Assembly: GCA_964516635.1 (NCBI GenBank)
Contig: CAZEZY010000139.1
Span: 1-6,009, forward strand
Source of the DNA: CAZEZY01 sp964516635
GTDB lineage: Bacteria; Pseudomonadota; Gammaproteobacteria; Burkholderiales; Burkholderiaceae_C
Direction of reading: 5' to 3'
DNA length: 6,009 nucleotides
Shown here: one piece after another, positions 1 to 5,732 of the stretch
How positions within the stretch are numbered: the stretch's first letter is position 1
Layout of the letters: each line of letters starts with the position of its first letter
Program-made: the position numbers and the translations under genes
Notes under the pieces: generated by a model
What the model was told of the DNA's origin: nothing
Seen by the model: the letters and a program-made list of their open reading frames with translations, nothing else
The model's database searches: none

Positions 1-404
1 TGAGCAACACCGAAAAGGTGGTGCAATTCCTGGCCAGCCACCCCTTCGTGAGCCGCGTGGGCCACCCGCTGCTGGCGAGCCACCCGAGCCACGCGCTGGC
101 ACAGAAGCTCCTTCCACGCGGTGCCGGCAGCGTGTTCAGCTTCGACATGAAAGGCAGCCGCGAACAGGGCAAGGCCTTCATCGAAACGCTCAGGATCTTC
201 AGCCACCTGGCCAACGTGGGCGACTGCCGCAGCCTGGTGATCCACCCGGCCAGCACCACGCATTTCCGCATGACCGACGAAGCACTGGCTGGCGCCGGCA
301 TCGGCCCGGGCACGATCCGCCTGTCCATCGGTCTGGAACACCCGGACGACCTGATCGACGACCTGAAACGGGCGCTCAAAGCGGCCGAGAAAGCAGGGGC
401 CTGA
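1..404 (+). CDS. metY: O-acetylhomoserine sulfhydrylase (aminocarboxypropyltransferase), C-terminal part, 5' end outside window
   Basis: This is the last 133 complete codons (frame begins at base 3) of a PLP-dependent Cys/Met-metabolism enzyme. Family members of this type make homocysteine from O-acetylhomoserine and sulfide in the cytoplasm. The visible part is the C-terminal small domain. It contains the segment GAGSVFSFDMKG, then SHLANVGDCRSLVIHPASTTH at about residues 67-87 of the fragment, and GTIRLSIGLEHPDDLIDDL near the end, whose Arg normally binds the substrate carboxylate. The HLANVGD...HPASTTH block is more typical of MetY than of MetB or MetC. The PLP lysine lies upstream of the window, so catalytic competence cannot be checked. 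The frame is open to the left edge, and the GTG at base 18 is internal, not a start. The stop is followed after 2 bases by the next gene. The alternative is MetZ/O-succinylhomoserine sulfhydrylase, a close relative. Confidence 0.92.
   Translation, partial: SNTEKVVQFLASHPFVSRVGHPLLASHPSHALAQKLLPRGAGSVFSFDMKGSREQGKAFIETLRIFSHLANVGDCRSLVIHPASTTHFRMTDEALAGAGIGPGTIRLSIGLEHPDDLIDDLKRALKAAEKAGA
395..399 (+). promoter_or_regulatory. Shine-Dalgarno-like AGGGG before the alpha/beta hydrolase
   Basis: AGGGG sits 7 bases ahead of the ATG at 407, inside the last codons of the metY-type gene. This supports the 407 start and suggests coupled translation from the same mRNA. It is the clearest ribosome binding site in the window; the other starts have weak or absent ones. 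Confidence 0.55.
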
Positions 405-406
405 GC

Positions 407-1213
407 ATGATCATCGACGTACAAGGCGCCCCGCTGTATGCCTACACCGGCGGCAAACCCTTTGACCCGGCCAAACCCACGGTCGTGTTCATCCACGGTG
501 TGCTCAACGACCACAGCGTGTGGATATTGCAGAGCCGCTACCTGGCCCACCACGGCTGGAACGTGCTGGCCATCGACCAGCCGGGTCACGGCAAGAGCGG
601 CGGCGAGGCCCCTGCCACCGTGCAGGACGCCTCCCGCGCCGTGCTGGGCCTGCTTGACGCGCTGAAGATCGAGACAGCCGCGCTGGTCGGCCACAGCTTC
701 GGCTCGCTGATTGCCCTGCAGACCGCCGCCGACGCCCCTGCGCGTGTGAGCCAGTTGGTGATGGTGGGCACGGCCTACCCCATGAAGGTTTCCCCCGCCC
801 TGCTGGACAGCTCGCTCAACCAGCCGATGAAGGCCATCGACATGGTCAACGTGTTCAGCCACTCCACCCTGGCGCCACCGCCGTCGGCCCTGGGGCCGGG
901 CACCTGGCTGCTGGGCGGCTCCAGGGCGCTGATGCGCCGGGTGCTGGCCAGCAACCCACGGGTGAATGTGTTCCACCGGGGCTTTGTGGCCTGTGACCGC
1001 TACGACCAGGGCGAACAGGCCATGGACCGCGTGCAGTGCCCCACCCTGTTCCTGCTGGGCACGCACGACCAGATGACCCCGCCGAAAGCCGCCAAGACGC
1101 TGAGCAGCCGCGCGAAACACGGTCAGACCGTGATGCTGCGCGCCGGCCACTCCCTCATGACCGAAGACCCCGACGGCGTCCTCATGGCGCTGACAAGCTT
1201 CCTCAAACCCTGA
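407..1213 (+). CDS. alpha/beta hydrolase (268 aa, substrate unknown)
   Basis: This is a complete alpha/beta-hydrolase-fold protein, of usual length for the single-domain esterase/MhpC-like group. Visible landmarks are the oxyanion-hole segment FIHGVLNDHSVW (HG at residues 30-31), the strand-turn motif AIDQPGHGKSG (about 55-65), and the nucleophile elbow GHSFGS with Ser97. They are followed by a lid region at about 125-195, the acid in LLGTHDQMTP (Asp221) and the histidine in RAGHSLMTEDP (His248). The full Ser-Asp-His triad is therefore present. No signal peptide is seen, so it is probably cytoplasmic. It starts 2 bases after the metY-type stop and ends 4 bases before the P450 start, which implies one transcript. 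The family hydrolyses esters, lactones, C-C bonds or epoxides, and sequence alone does not decide which. It is not homoserine acetyltransferase (MetX), despite the methionine-gene neighbour, because it is about 100 residues too short and lacks the MetX-type GGSMGG elbow. Confidence 0.93.
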   Translation: MIIDVQGAPLYAYTGGKPFDPAKPTVVFIHGVLNDHSVWILQSRYLAHHGWNVLAIDQPGHGKSGGEAPATVQDASRAVLGLLDALKIETAALVGHSFGSLIALQTAADAPARVSQLVMVGTAYPMKVSPALLDSSLNQPMKAIDMVNVFSHSTLAPPPSALGPGTWLLGGSRALMRRVLASNPRVNVFHRGFVACDRYDQGEQAMDRVQCPTLFLLGTHDQMTPPKAAKTLSSRAKHGQTVMLRAGHSLMTEDPDGVLMALTSFLKP

Positions 1214-1217
1214 GACC

Positions 1218-2522
1218 ATGCCTGAGTCAGACCTTCCCATCAGCCCTGCGGCCATCACGCCGCCCATGTCGGCCGAACGGGCACAGGCCATCGCCGCCGA
1301 ATTCGACCTGCGTCGCCTGCCGAAGGACTTCCTTGACAACCCCTTCCCCGTCTACGCCGCCCTGCGGGAGCGGGAACCCATCCGCCGGATGCCTGATGGC
1401 AGCTGGTTCCTCACCCGCTATGCCGATCTGGTGGCGGTGTACCGGGACGCCGCCACCTTCAGTTCCGACAAGCAGGTGGAGTTCGCGCCCAAGTACGGGA
1501 AAGACTCGCCGCTGTACGAGCACCACACCCACAGCCTGGTGTTCAACGACCCGCCACTGCACACCCGGGTGCGCAAGCTCATCATGGGCGCCCTCACCCG
1601 CCGCGCCATCGCGGACATGGAGCCCGGCCTGGTGCGCCTGGTGGACAACCTGCTCGACCGCATCGAGGCCAAGGGCGGCGGCGACCTGATCGAAGACTTC
1701 GCCAGCGCCATTCCGGTGGAGATCATCGGCAACCTGCTGGGTGTGCCGCACGACGAGCGCGAACCGCTGCGCGGCTGGTCGCTGGCGATTCTGGGCGCGC
1801 TGGAGCCGGTGCTCACGCCCGAGCAGGAAACCCTGGGCAACCGCAGCGTCCTGGACATGCTGGACTACCTGCGGGGCCTGGTGGCGCACCGCCGCCAGCA
1901 CCTCGGCGACCCAGAGCACGACGTGCTCACCCGCCTGATTCAGGGCGAAAGCAGCGGCGACCGACTCAGCGAAGTCGAACTCCTGCAGAACTGCATCTTC
2001 CTGCTCAATGCCGGGCATGAAACCACCACCAACCTGATCGGCAACGCGCTGGTCAGCCTGCAGGAGTGGCCCGATCAGAAAGCGGGGCTGCAGCATCGCC
2101 TCCACGAGCAGCGCGACGACGCCGAGGCCCGGGAACAGACCCTGGCCGTGGCCGTGGACGAGTTCCTGCGGTTTGAATCATCGAACCAGCTGGGCAACCG
2201 GCGGGCGCTCAAATCCTGTGAACTGGGGGGCGTTTCCCTGCCCGAGGGCGCGCTGGTGACGCTGTGCATCGGCGCGGCCAACCGCGACCCGGCCCTGTTC
2301 GAACAGCCCGAGGTGTTGAACCTGAACCGCACGAACAACAAACACCTGGCCTTTGGCTTTGGCGTGCACCAGTGCGCCGGCCTGAGCCTGGCCCGGCTGG
2401 AAGGCCGGATCGCGATCGGCCGGTTTGTGCAACGTTTCCCCGACTATGTGCTCACAGCGCCACCCACCCGGGGCGGGCGGGCGCGATTCCGGGGCTTTCT
2501 GGCAGCGCCGTTCCGGACCTGA
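1218..2522 (+). CDS. cytochrome P450 (434 aa)
   Basis: This is a complete soluble bacterial-type P450 monooxygenase. These haem-thiolate enzymes insert one oxygen atom from O2 into an organic substrate using electrons from a ferredoxin/reductase pair. Visible elements in order are DFLDNPFPVYAALRE (about 37-51, typical N-terminus), the helix C region FNDPPLHTRVRK (about 109-120), and the I-helix oxygen-activation motif AGHETT (265-270, with Glu268-Thr269). Next come the K-helix ExxR as EFLR (Glu315, Arg318), the meander region AANRDPALF (about 353-361) and the haem loop FGFGVHQCAG with axial ligand Cys386. There is no membrane anchor. The length is slightly above the usual 400 or so because of about 30 extra N-terminal residues; an internal ATG at 1266 is an alternative start. 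I chose 1218 because it lies 4 bases after the hydrolase stop; no strong ribosome binding site is seen. The segment after ExxR reads FESSNQLGNRR, with Ser where bacterial P450s usually have Pro. No redox partner gene is in the window. The substrate and CYP family are not identifiable here. Confidence 0.96.
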   Translation: MPESDLPISPAAITPPMSAERAQAIAAEFDLRRLPKDFLDNPFPVYAALREREPIRRMPDGSWFLTRYADLVAVYRDAATFSSDKQVEFAPKYGKDSPLYEHHTHSLVFNDPPLHTRVRKLIMGALTRRAIADMEPGLVRLVDNLLDRIEAKGGGDLIEDFASAIPVEIIGNLLGVPHDEREPLRGWSLAILGALEPVLTPEQETLGNRSVLDMLDYLRGLVAHRRQHLGDPEHDVLTRLIQGESSGDRLSEVELLQNCIFLLNAGHETTTNLIGNALVSLQEWPDQKAGLQHRLHEQRDDAEAREQTLAVAVDEFLRFESSNQLGNRRALKSCELGGVSLPEGALVTLCIGAANRDPALFEQPEVLNLNRTNNKHLAFGFGVHQCAGLSLARLEGRIAIGRFVQRFPDYVLTAPPTRGGRARFRGFLAAPFRT

Positions 2523-2525
2523 TTC

Positions 2526-2550
2526 GCATGGCGCGAAAGGCGCATCATGC
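2526..2550. terminator. possible bidirectional hairpin between convergent genes
   Basis: An imperfect inverted repeat lies between the P450 stop and the YihY stop. GCATG (2526-2530) pairs with CATGC (2546-2550), and GCGC (2531-2534) pairs with GCGC (2540-2543). The loop is GAAAG and two bases are bulged at 2544-2545. Its 3' edge includes the stop codon of the minus-strand gene. A competing shorter stem, TTCGC (2523-2527) with GCGAA (2533-2537), overlaps it. No T-run follows on either strand, so if it acts in termination it is not a classic intrinsic terminator. The position suits a shared transcript end, but the stem is short and could occur by chance in GC-rich DNA. Confidence 0.3.
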
Positions 2551-3807
2551 CGCGGTGAATGAGTCAGGCTCCTTCGCCGAGCCCAGCAAATCGGCCACCA
2601 CCGCACCGTCCCACCGGCTGCAAGCCCACACCGGCGCTGTGGAAGTGTCCTGGGGCAGAAGCAGCCGCTCGATGAGCGGCCCGGCAGGTGTGCGCGAGGG
2701 ATCCGCCAGCAGCACGTATCGCGCTTCCGCTTCCGCGAGCTGACCCACCCAGTCCATGGCCACCAGGGTTTCGAGGGGCTGCTCCAGCTGGAGATCGTCG
2801 ACCCGCAAGCGGCGCGCCAGTTCATCGAGGGAGAGCCCATGGTCGGTGCCACGCTGGCTGGCCTGAAGCTCGCGCAGGATCTCGATGGCCAGTTGGAAGG
2901 CCCAGCCCGGGCTGTCACCCCGTCGAGCCACGCCGGCCATGAGGCTGGGCAGATAAGCCACCACCACCGCACCCAGCAGCACGATCACCCAGACCAGGTA
3001 CAGCCAGATCAGCAGAATCGGCAGCGTGGCAAACGCACCATAGACCACCGAATAGGTGGGAATGGTGGCGAGGTACCAGGCCAGCAGGCGCTTGGCCAGG
3101 TCAAAAGCCACGGCAACAAACAGCGCCCCCCAGAAGGCATGACTCCAGCGCACCAAGGCATTGGGCACAAAACGGTAGAGGGCGGCCATGGCCAGCAGGA
3201 TGGCGCCAAACCCCAGCACATCGAACAAGGCCATGATGAGTGGATGGGCGCCTCCCACCCAGCCACGGGACGCCGACAGGGCATAAGAACTGAGCGTGAG
3301 GCTGAGACCTGCCAGCAGCGGCCCCAGCGTGAGCAGGGCCCAGTACACCAGCACACGCTGGGTGAAGGGGCGCAGGCGACGAACCCGCCAGATGTCGTTG
3401 AGCTTGCGGTCGATGGTGAGGATGAGCGCCAGCGCCGAGACCAGCAGCACCAGCGCCCCGGCCCAGCCCATCTGCCCCGCCTTGCCGGCAAACTGCAGGA
3501 GGTAGGTCGACACCTGTCGAGCGATGTGTTCCGGAATCAGCCCCTGGAACAGCCACCGATTGAGTGCCTCTTCCATGCGGGAAAACATGGGAAACGCCGT
3601 GAAAATGGCCAGTGCCACGGTGAACAGCGGCACCAGTGAAATGGTGGTCGTGAAGGTGAGGCTGCCCGCCGTCAGGCCCAGGCGGTCTTCCGTGAATCGA
3701 TCGCGCAGGGTGATCGCGGTATTGCGCCAGGGAAACGCCACCCCTTGTGCCCAGACGGACTCGACCCGGGTTCTGAACGATCGGGCGAGGGAGGAATAAC
3801 CCGCCAT
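2545..3807 (-). CDS. YihY/BrkB-family inner-membrane protein with long cytoplasmic C-terminal domain (about 420 aa)
   Basis: This is an integral membrane protein of the YihY/virulence factor BrkB family, once misannotated as ribonuclease BN. Its molecular role is not established; transport has been suggested. From the chosen start, the conserved FPWRNT (25-30) and DRLGLTAGSLTFTTTISLVP (about 41-60) lead into the first membrane helix. Further hydrophobic helices lie at about 114-132, 152-177, 189-212, 222-240 and 255-290. The LILTIDRKLNDIWRVRR segment between helices is typical of the family. Residues from about 297 onward are hydrophilic. Part of this tail (about 326-370, SLDELARRLRVDDLQLEQPL followed by WVGQLAEAEARYVLL) resembles a winged-helix fold. 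The start is uncertain. ATGs at 3807 (420 aa), 3825 (426 aa) and 3858 (437 aa) are in frame; 3807 leaves an N-terminal length that fits my recollection of relatives, though its ribosome binding site is weak. The open frame continues up to 4092, but that part runs through the divergent gene and looks noncoding. Confidence 0.9.
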   Translation of the reverse strand: MAGYSSLARSFRTRVESVWAQGVAFPWRNTAITLRDRFTEDRLGLTAGSLTFTTTISLVPLFTVALAIFTAFPMFSRMEEALNRWLFQGLIPEHIARQVSTYLLQFAGKAGQMGWAGALVLLVSALALILTIDRKLNDIWRVRRLRPFTQRVLVYWALLTLGPLLAGLSLTLSSYALSASRGWVGGAHPLIMALFDVLGFGAILLAMAALYRFVPNALVRWSHAFWGALFVAVAFDLAKRLLAWYLATIPTYSVVYGAFATLPILLIWLYLVWVIVLLGAVVVAYLPSLMAGVARRGDSPGWAFQLAIEILRELQASQRGTDHGLSLDELARRLRVDDLQLEQPLETLVAMDWVGQLAEAEARYVLLADPSRTPAGPLIERLLLPQDTSTAPVWACSRWDGAVVADLLGSAKEPDSFTAA

Positions 3808-3856
3808 GAATGCTTTGCCCCACATGCCAGTATCATGCCACCGACTGCAACGCACC
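3808..3856. promoter_or_regulatory. short divergent intergenic region, likely holding promoters for both directions
   Basis: About 49 bases separate the chosen starts of the YihY gene (minus) and the DUF2069 gene (plus), so control signals for both must lie here or in the flanking coding ends. A TATCAT at 3831-3836 on the plus strand differs by one base from the sigma-70 -10 box, but no matching -35 stands at 16-18 bases. On the minus strand I see no convincing promoter. No clear operator-like inverted repeat is present. The region also contains alternative in-frame ATGs for both genes, so its true borders depend on the real starts. Confidence 0.35.
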
Positions 3857-4288
3857 ATGAATCCGACCCCTAACCCCTCCTCCGCTCCTGCCAATACGCC
3901 ACATGCCCTGCCATCGGCGGCCGCCAACTGGACCCGGCTTCTGGCCGTTTCCAGCCTGCTGGCGCTGATTGTGCTGGGCCTGGCCTGGGAACTGTGGCTG
4001 GCGCCCTTGCGTGAAGGGGGTTCGTGGTGGGCGATCAAGGTGCTGCCGCTGACGCTGCCGCTGGCTGGCCTGCTCAAACACCGGATGTACACCTACCGCT
4101 GGCTCAGCCTGCTGGTGTGGCTGTATTTCACCGAAGGCATCGTGCGAGCCACCAGCGAATCGGGCCTGTCCATGGGGCTGGCCTGGGGCCAGGTGGTGCT
4201 GTGTGTGCTGCTGTTCACCGCCTGCGCCCTGCATGTGCGCCTGCGCCTGAAAGCCGCCCGCTCGGGCATGACAGGTGACACCCCCTGA
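3857..4288 (+). CDS. DUF2069 four-helix membrane protein (143 aa)
   Basis: This is a small inner-membrane protein of the uncharacterised DUF2069 family, common in beta- and gammaproteobacteria; no function is known. After a Pro/Ala-rich N-terminus of about 24 residues there are four hydrophobic helices at about 27-48, 56-73, 80-97 and 105-127. The tail is short and basic (RLRLKAAR). The family-like core is visible as KVLPLTLPLAGLLKHR, then MYTYRWLSLLVWLYFTEGIVRA (about 77-98), with YTYRW and YFTEG as recognisable blocks. In-frame upstream ATGs at 3806 and 3824 would add 17 or 11 residues. I prefer 3857 because the extra residues are not membrane or family sequence and would run into the YihY start region. 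No good Shine-Dalgarno precedes any of these starts. It is the first gene of the right-hand operon, ending 3 bases before the FAD oxidoreductase. Confidence 0.85.
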   Translation: MNPTPNPSSAPANTPHALPSAAANWTRLLAVSSLLALIVLGLAWELWLAPLREGGSWWAIKVLPLTLPLAGLLKHRMYTYRWLSLLVWLYFTEGIVRATSESGLSMGLAWGQVVLCVLLFTACALHVRLRLKAARSGMTGDTP

Positions 4289-4291
4289 ACC

Positions 4292-5725
4292 ATGGAGGCG
4301 CCCTGGCTGCTGGCCCGACTGCGTGACACGGTAGGCGCAGCCCATGTGCTGACGCACGACGACCCGGCCACCGACCTGAGTGCCTACGAGCAGGACTGGC
4401 GCAAGCGTCACCATGGACGCGCCCTGGCGGTGGTGCGGCCTGGCAGCACGACCGAAGTGGCGCAGGTGGTCCAGGCCTGCGCCCAGGCGAGGGTGAGCCT
4501 GGTGCCCCAGGGGGGAAATACGGGCATGGTGGTGGGCAGTGTGCCGGATGCCTCTGGCAGGCAGGTGGTACTGAGCCTGCAGCGCATGAACGCCATCCGC
4601 GCGATCGACCCTGACAACCTGACCCTGACGGCCGATGCCGGGTGCGTGCTGCAGACCGCCCAGCAGGCCGCCGAAGCCGCCGGCCTGTGGCTGCCGCTGA
4701 GTCTGGCCGCCGAAGGCAGTTGCACCCTGGGCGGCAACCTGGCCACCAACGCCGGCGGCACCCAGGTGCTGCGTTTTGGCAATGCCCGGGACCTCTGCCT
4801 GGGCCTGGAAGTGGTGACCGCTCGAGGTGAGATCTGGAATGGCCTGAGTGGCCTGCGCAAGGACAACACCGGCTACGACCTCAGGCACCTGTTGGTGGGC
4901 AGCGAAGGCACGCTCGGCGTGATCACCGCCGCCACCATGAAGCTGTTTCCGCGCCCGGCTTGCCAGCTGACCGCCTGGGCAGCCGTGCCTTCGATGCAGG
5001 CCGCCGTGACACTGCTGGGCCTGACCCAGCGCCAACTGGGCCCCGGGCTGACCGGCTTCGAGGTGATGGGCCAGTTTGCCCTCCATCTGGTGGACCGGCA
5101 TTTTCCCGCCCTGCGCGTGCCCCTGTGGCAAGACAGCCCCTGCTGCGTTCTGCTGGAAATCAGCGACACCGAAGGCGAAACGCACGCCCGTGGTCGTCTG
5201 GAAGCCGTGCTGGAAGCGGCCTTTGCCACTGGCTGCGTGACCGACGCCGTGGTGGCCGAAAGCCTGGCACAAGCCCGCAGGCTGTGGCATGTCCGCGAGA
5301 GCATTCCGCTGGCCCAGGCTGAAGAGGGGCTGAACATCAAGCACGACATCAGCGTGCCCGTGTCGCGGATTCCGGCGTTCTGCGAAGCCACCGATGCCCT
5401 GCTGCAACGGGAGATCCCGGGTGTGCGGCTGGTCAGTTTCGGCCACCTGGGTGACGGCAACCTCCACTACAACGTGCAATGTCCGGACGGGGTCGATGGC
5501 CCCACCTTCCTGCGCGAACAGGAAGCCCGCGTCAATGGGCTGGTGTTCGATGCCGTGCAGCGCTTCGGGGGCTCCATCAGCGCGGAACACGGCATCGGCA
5601 GCCTCAAAGCCCACACGCTGCCCCAGTACAAGAGCGCCGTCGCGCTGGGGATGATGCACGCCATCAAGCAGGCGCTCGACCCCCAGAACCTCATGAATCC
5701 GGGGCGGGTGCTCGAGAACCGATAA
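4292..5725 (+). CDS. FAD-linked D-2-hydroxyacid dehydrogenase-type oxidoreductase (GlcD/D2HGDH family, 477 aa)
   Basis: This is a complete flavoenzyme of the VAO/PCMH superfamily, whose D-2-hydroxyacid members oxidise D-lactate, glycolate, D-2-hydroxyglutarate and the like to 2-oxoacids. The N-terminal FAD-binding domain (about 44-220) shows RPGSTTEVAQVV, the diphosphate-binding loop VPQGGNTGMVVGS (71-83), LGGNLATNAGGTQVLRFGN (147-164) and LLVGSEGTLGVIT (200-212). The C-terminal substrate domain (about 225-473) shows WHVRES (332-337) and KHDISVP (350-356). It also has FGHLGDGNLHYNV with His385 and His392, and SAEHGIG with Glu432 and His433; in D2HGDH-type enzymes the equivalents bind a divalent metal and the substrate. 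All key positions look intact, and the length matches bacterial family members of roughly 460-480 residues. There is no signal peptide or iron-sulfur domain, so it is a single-subunit cytoplasmic or membrane-associated type needing an external electron acceptor. The substrate is not decided by sequence. It starts 3 bases after DUF2069, with only a weak AGGTGA 13 bases upstream, and ends 7 bases before thyA. Confidence 0.93.
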   Translation: MEAPWLLARLRDTVGAAHVLTHDDPATDLSAYEQDWRKRHHGRALAVVRPGSTTEVAQVVQACAQARVSLVPQGGNTGMVVGSVPDASGRQVVLSLQRMNAIRAIDPDNLTLTADAGCVLQTAQQAAEAAGLWLPLSLAAEGSCTLGGNLATNAGGTQVLRFGNARDLCLGLEVVTARGEIWNGLSGLRKDNTGYDLRHLLVGSEGTLGVITAATMKLFPRPACQLTAWAAVPSMQAAVTLLGLTQRQLGPGLTGFEVMGQFALHLVDRHFPALRVPLWQDSPCCVLLEISDTEGETHARGRLEAVLEAAFATGCVTDAVVAESLAQARRLWHVRESIPLAQAEEGLNIKHDISVPVSRIPAFCEATDALLQREIPGVRLVSFGHLGDGNLHYNVQCPDGVDGPTFLREQEARVNGLVFDAVQRFGGSISAEHGIGSLKAHTLPQYKSAVALGMMHAIKQALDPQNLMNPGRVLENR

Positions 5726-5732
5726 TCACGCC

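Noticed and set aside
407..1213. Homoserine O-acetyltransferase (MetX), which often neighbours metY and shares the alpha/beta fold
   Set aside because: The protein is only 268 residues and lacks the GGSMGG-type elbow and extended lid of MetX.
1227..2105. A 292-codon minus-strand open frame inside the P450 gene
   Set aside because: It has the same in-register antisense effect: Gln/His/Val-rich product, no recognisable domain, and the opposite strand is an unambiguous P450.
407..2522. Biotin-precursor (BioH/BioI-like) interpretation of the hydrolase plus P450 pair
   Set aside because: The nucleophile elbow is GHSFGS rather than the GWSLGG type of BioH, no bio genes are nearby, and nothing specific in the P450 points to acyl-ACP cleavage.
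2839..3639. A 266-codon plus-strand open frame opposite the YihY gene
   Set aside because: Its codons are in register with the minus-strand YihY codons and the product is Gln/His/Gly-rich. The minus strand gives a coherent multi-helix membrane protein.
2545..3807. Ribonuclease BN (rbn) as a name for the minus-strand membrane protein
   Set aside because: This is a historical misannotation of the YihY family. The protein is a multi-helix membrane protein with no metallo-beta-lactamase HxHxDH motif of true RNase BN/Z.
3808..4092. N-terminal extension of the YihY frame up to 4092
   Set aside because: The extra 95 residues lie antisense to the DUF2069 gene, are low in membrane character and resemble no part of the YihY family, which normally begins a short distance before the PWRNT motif.
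3833..5659. A 608-codon open frame on the minus strand across the DUF2069 and flavoenzyme genes
   Set aside because: It is exactly in register with the plus-strand codons of the flavoenzyme gene, so CTG, GTG and GCC read as CAG, CAC and GGC. This explains its Gln/His/Gly-rich, domainless product and the lack of stops. The plus strand encodes clear known families.
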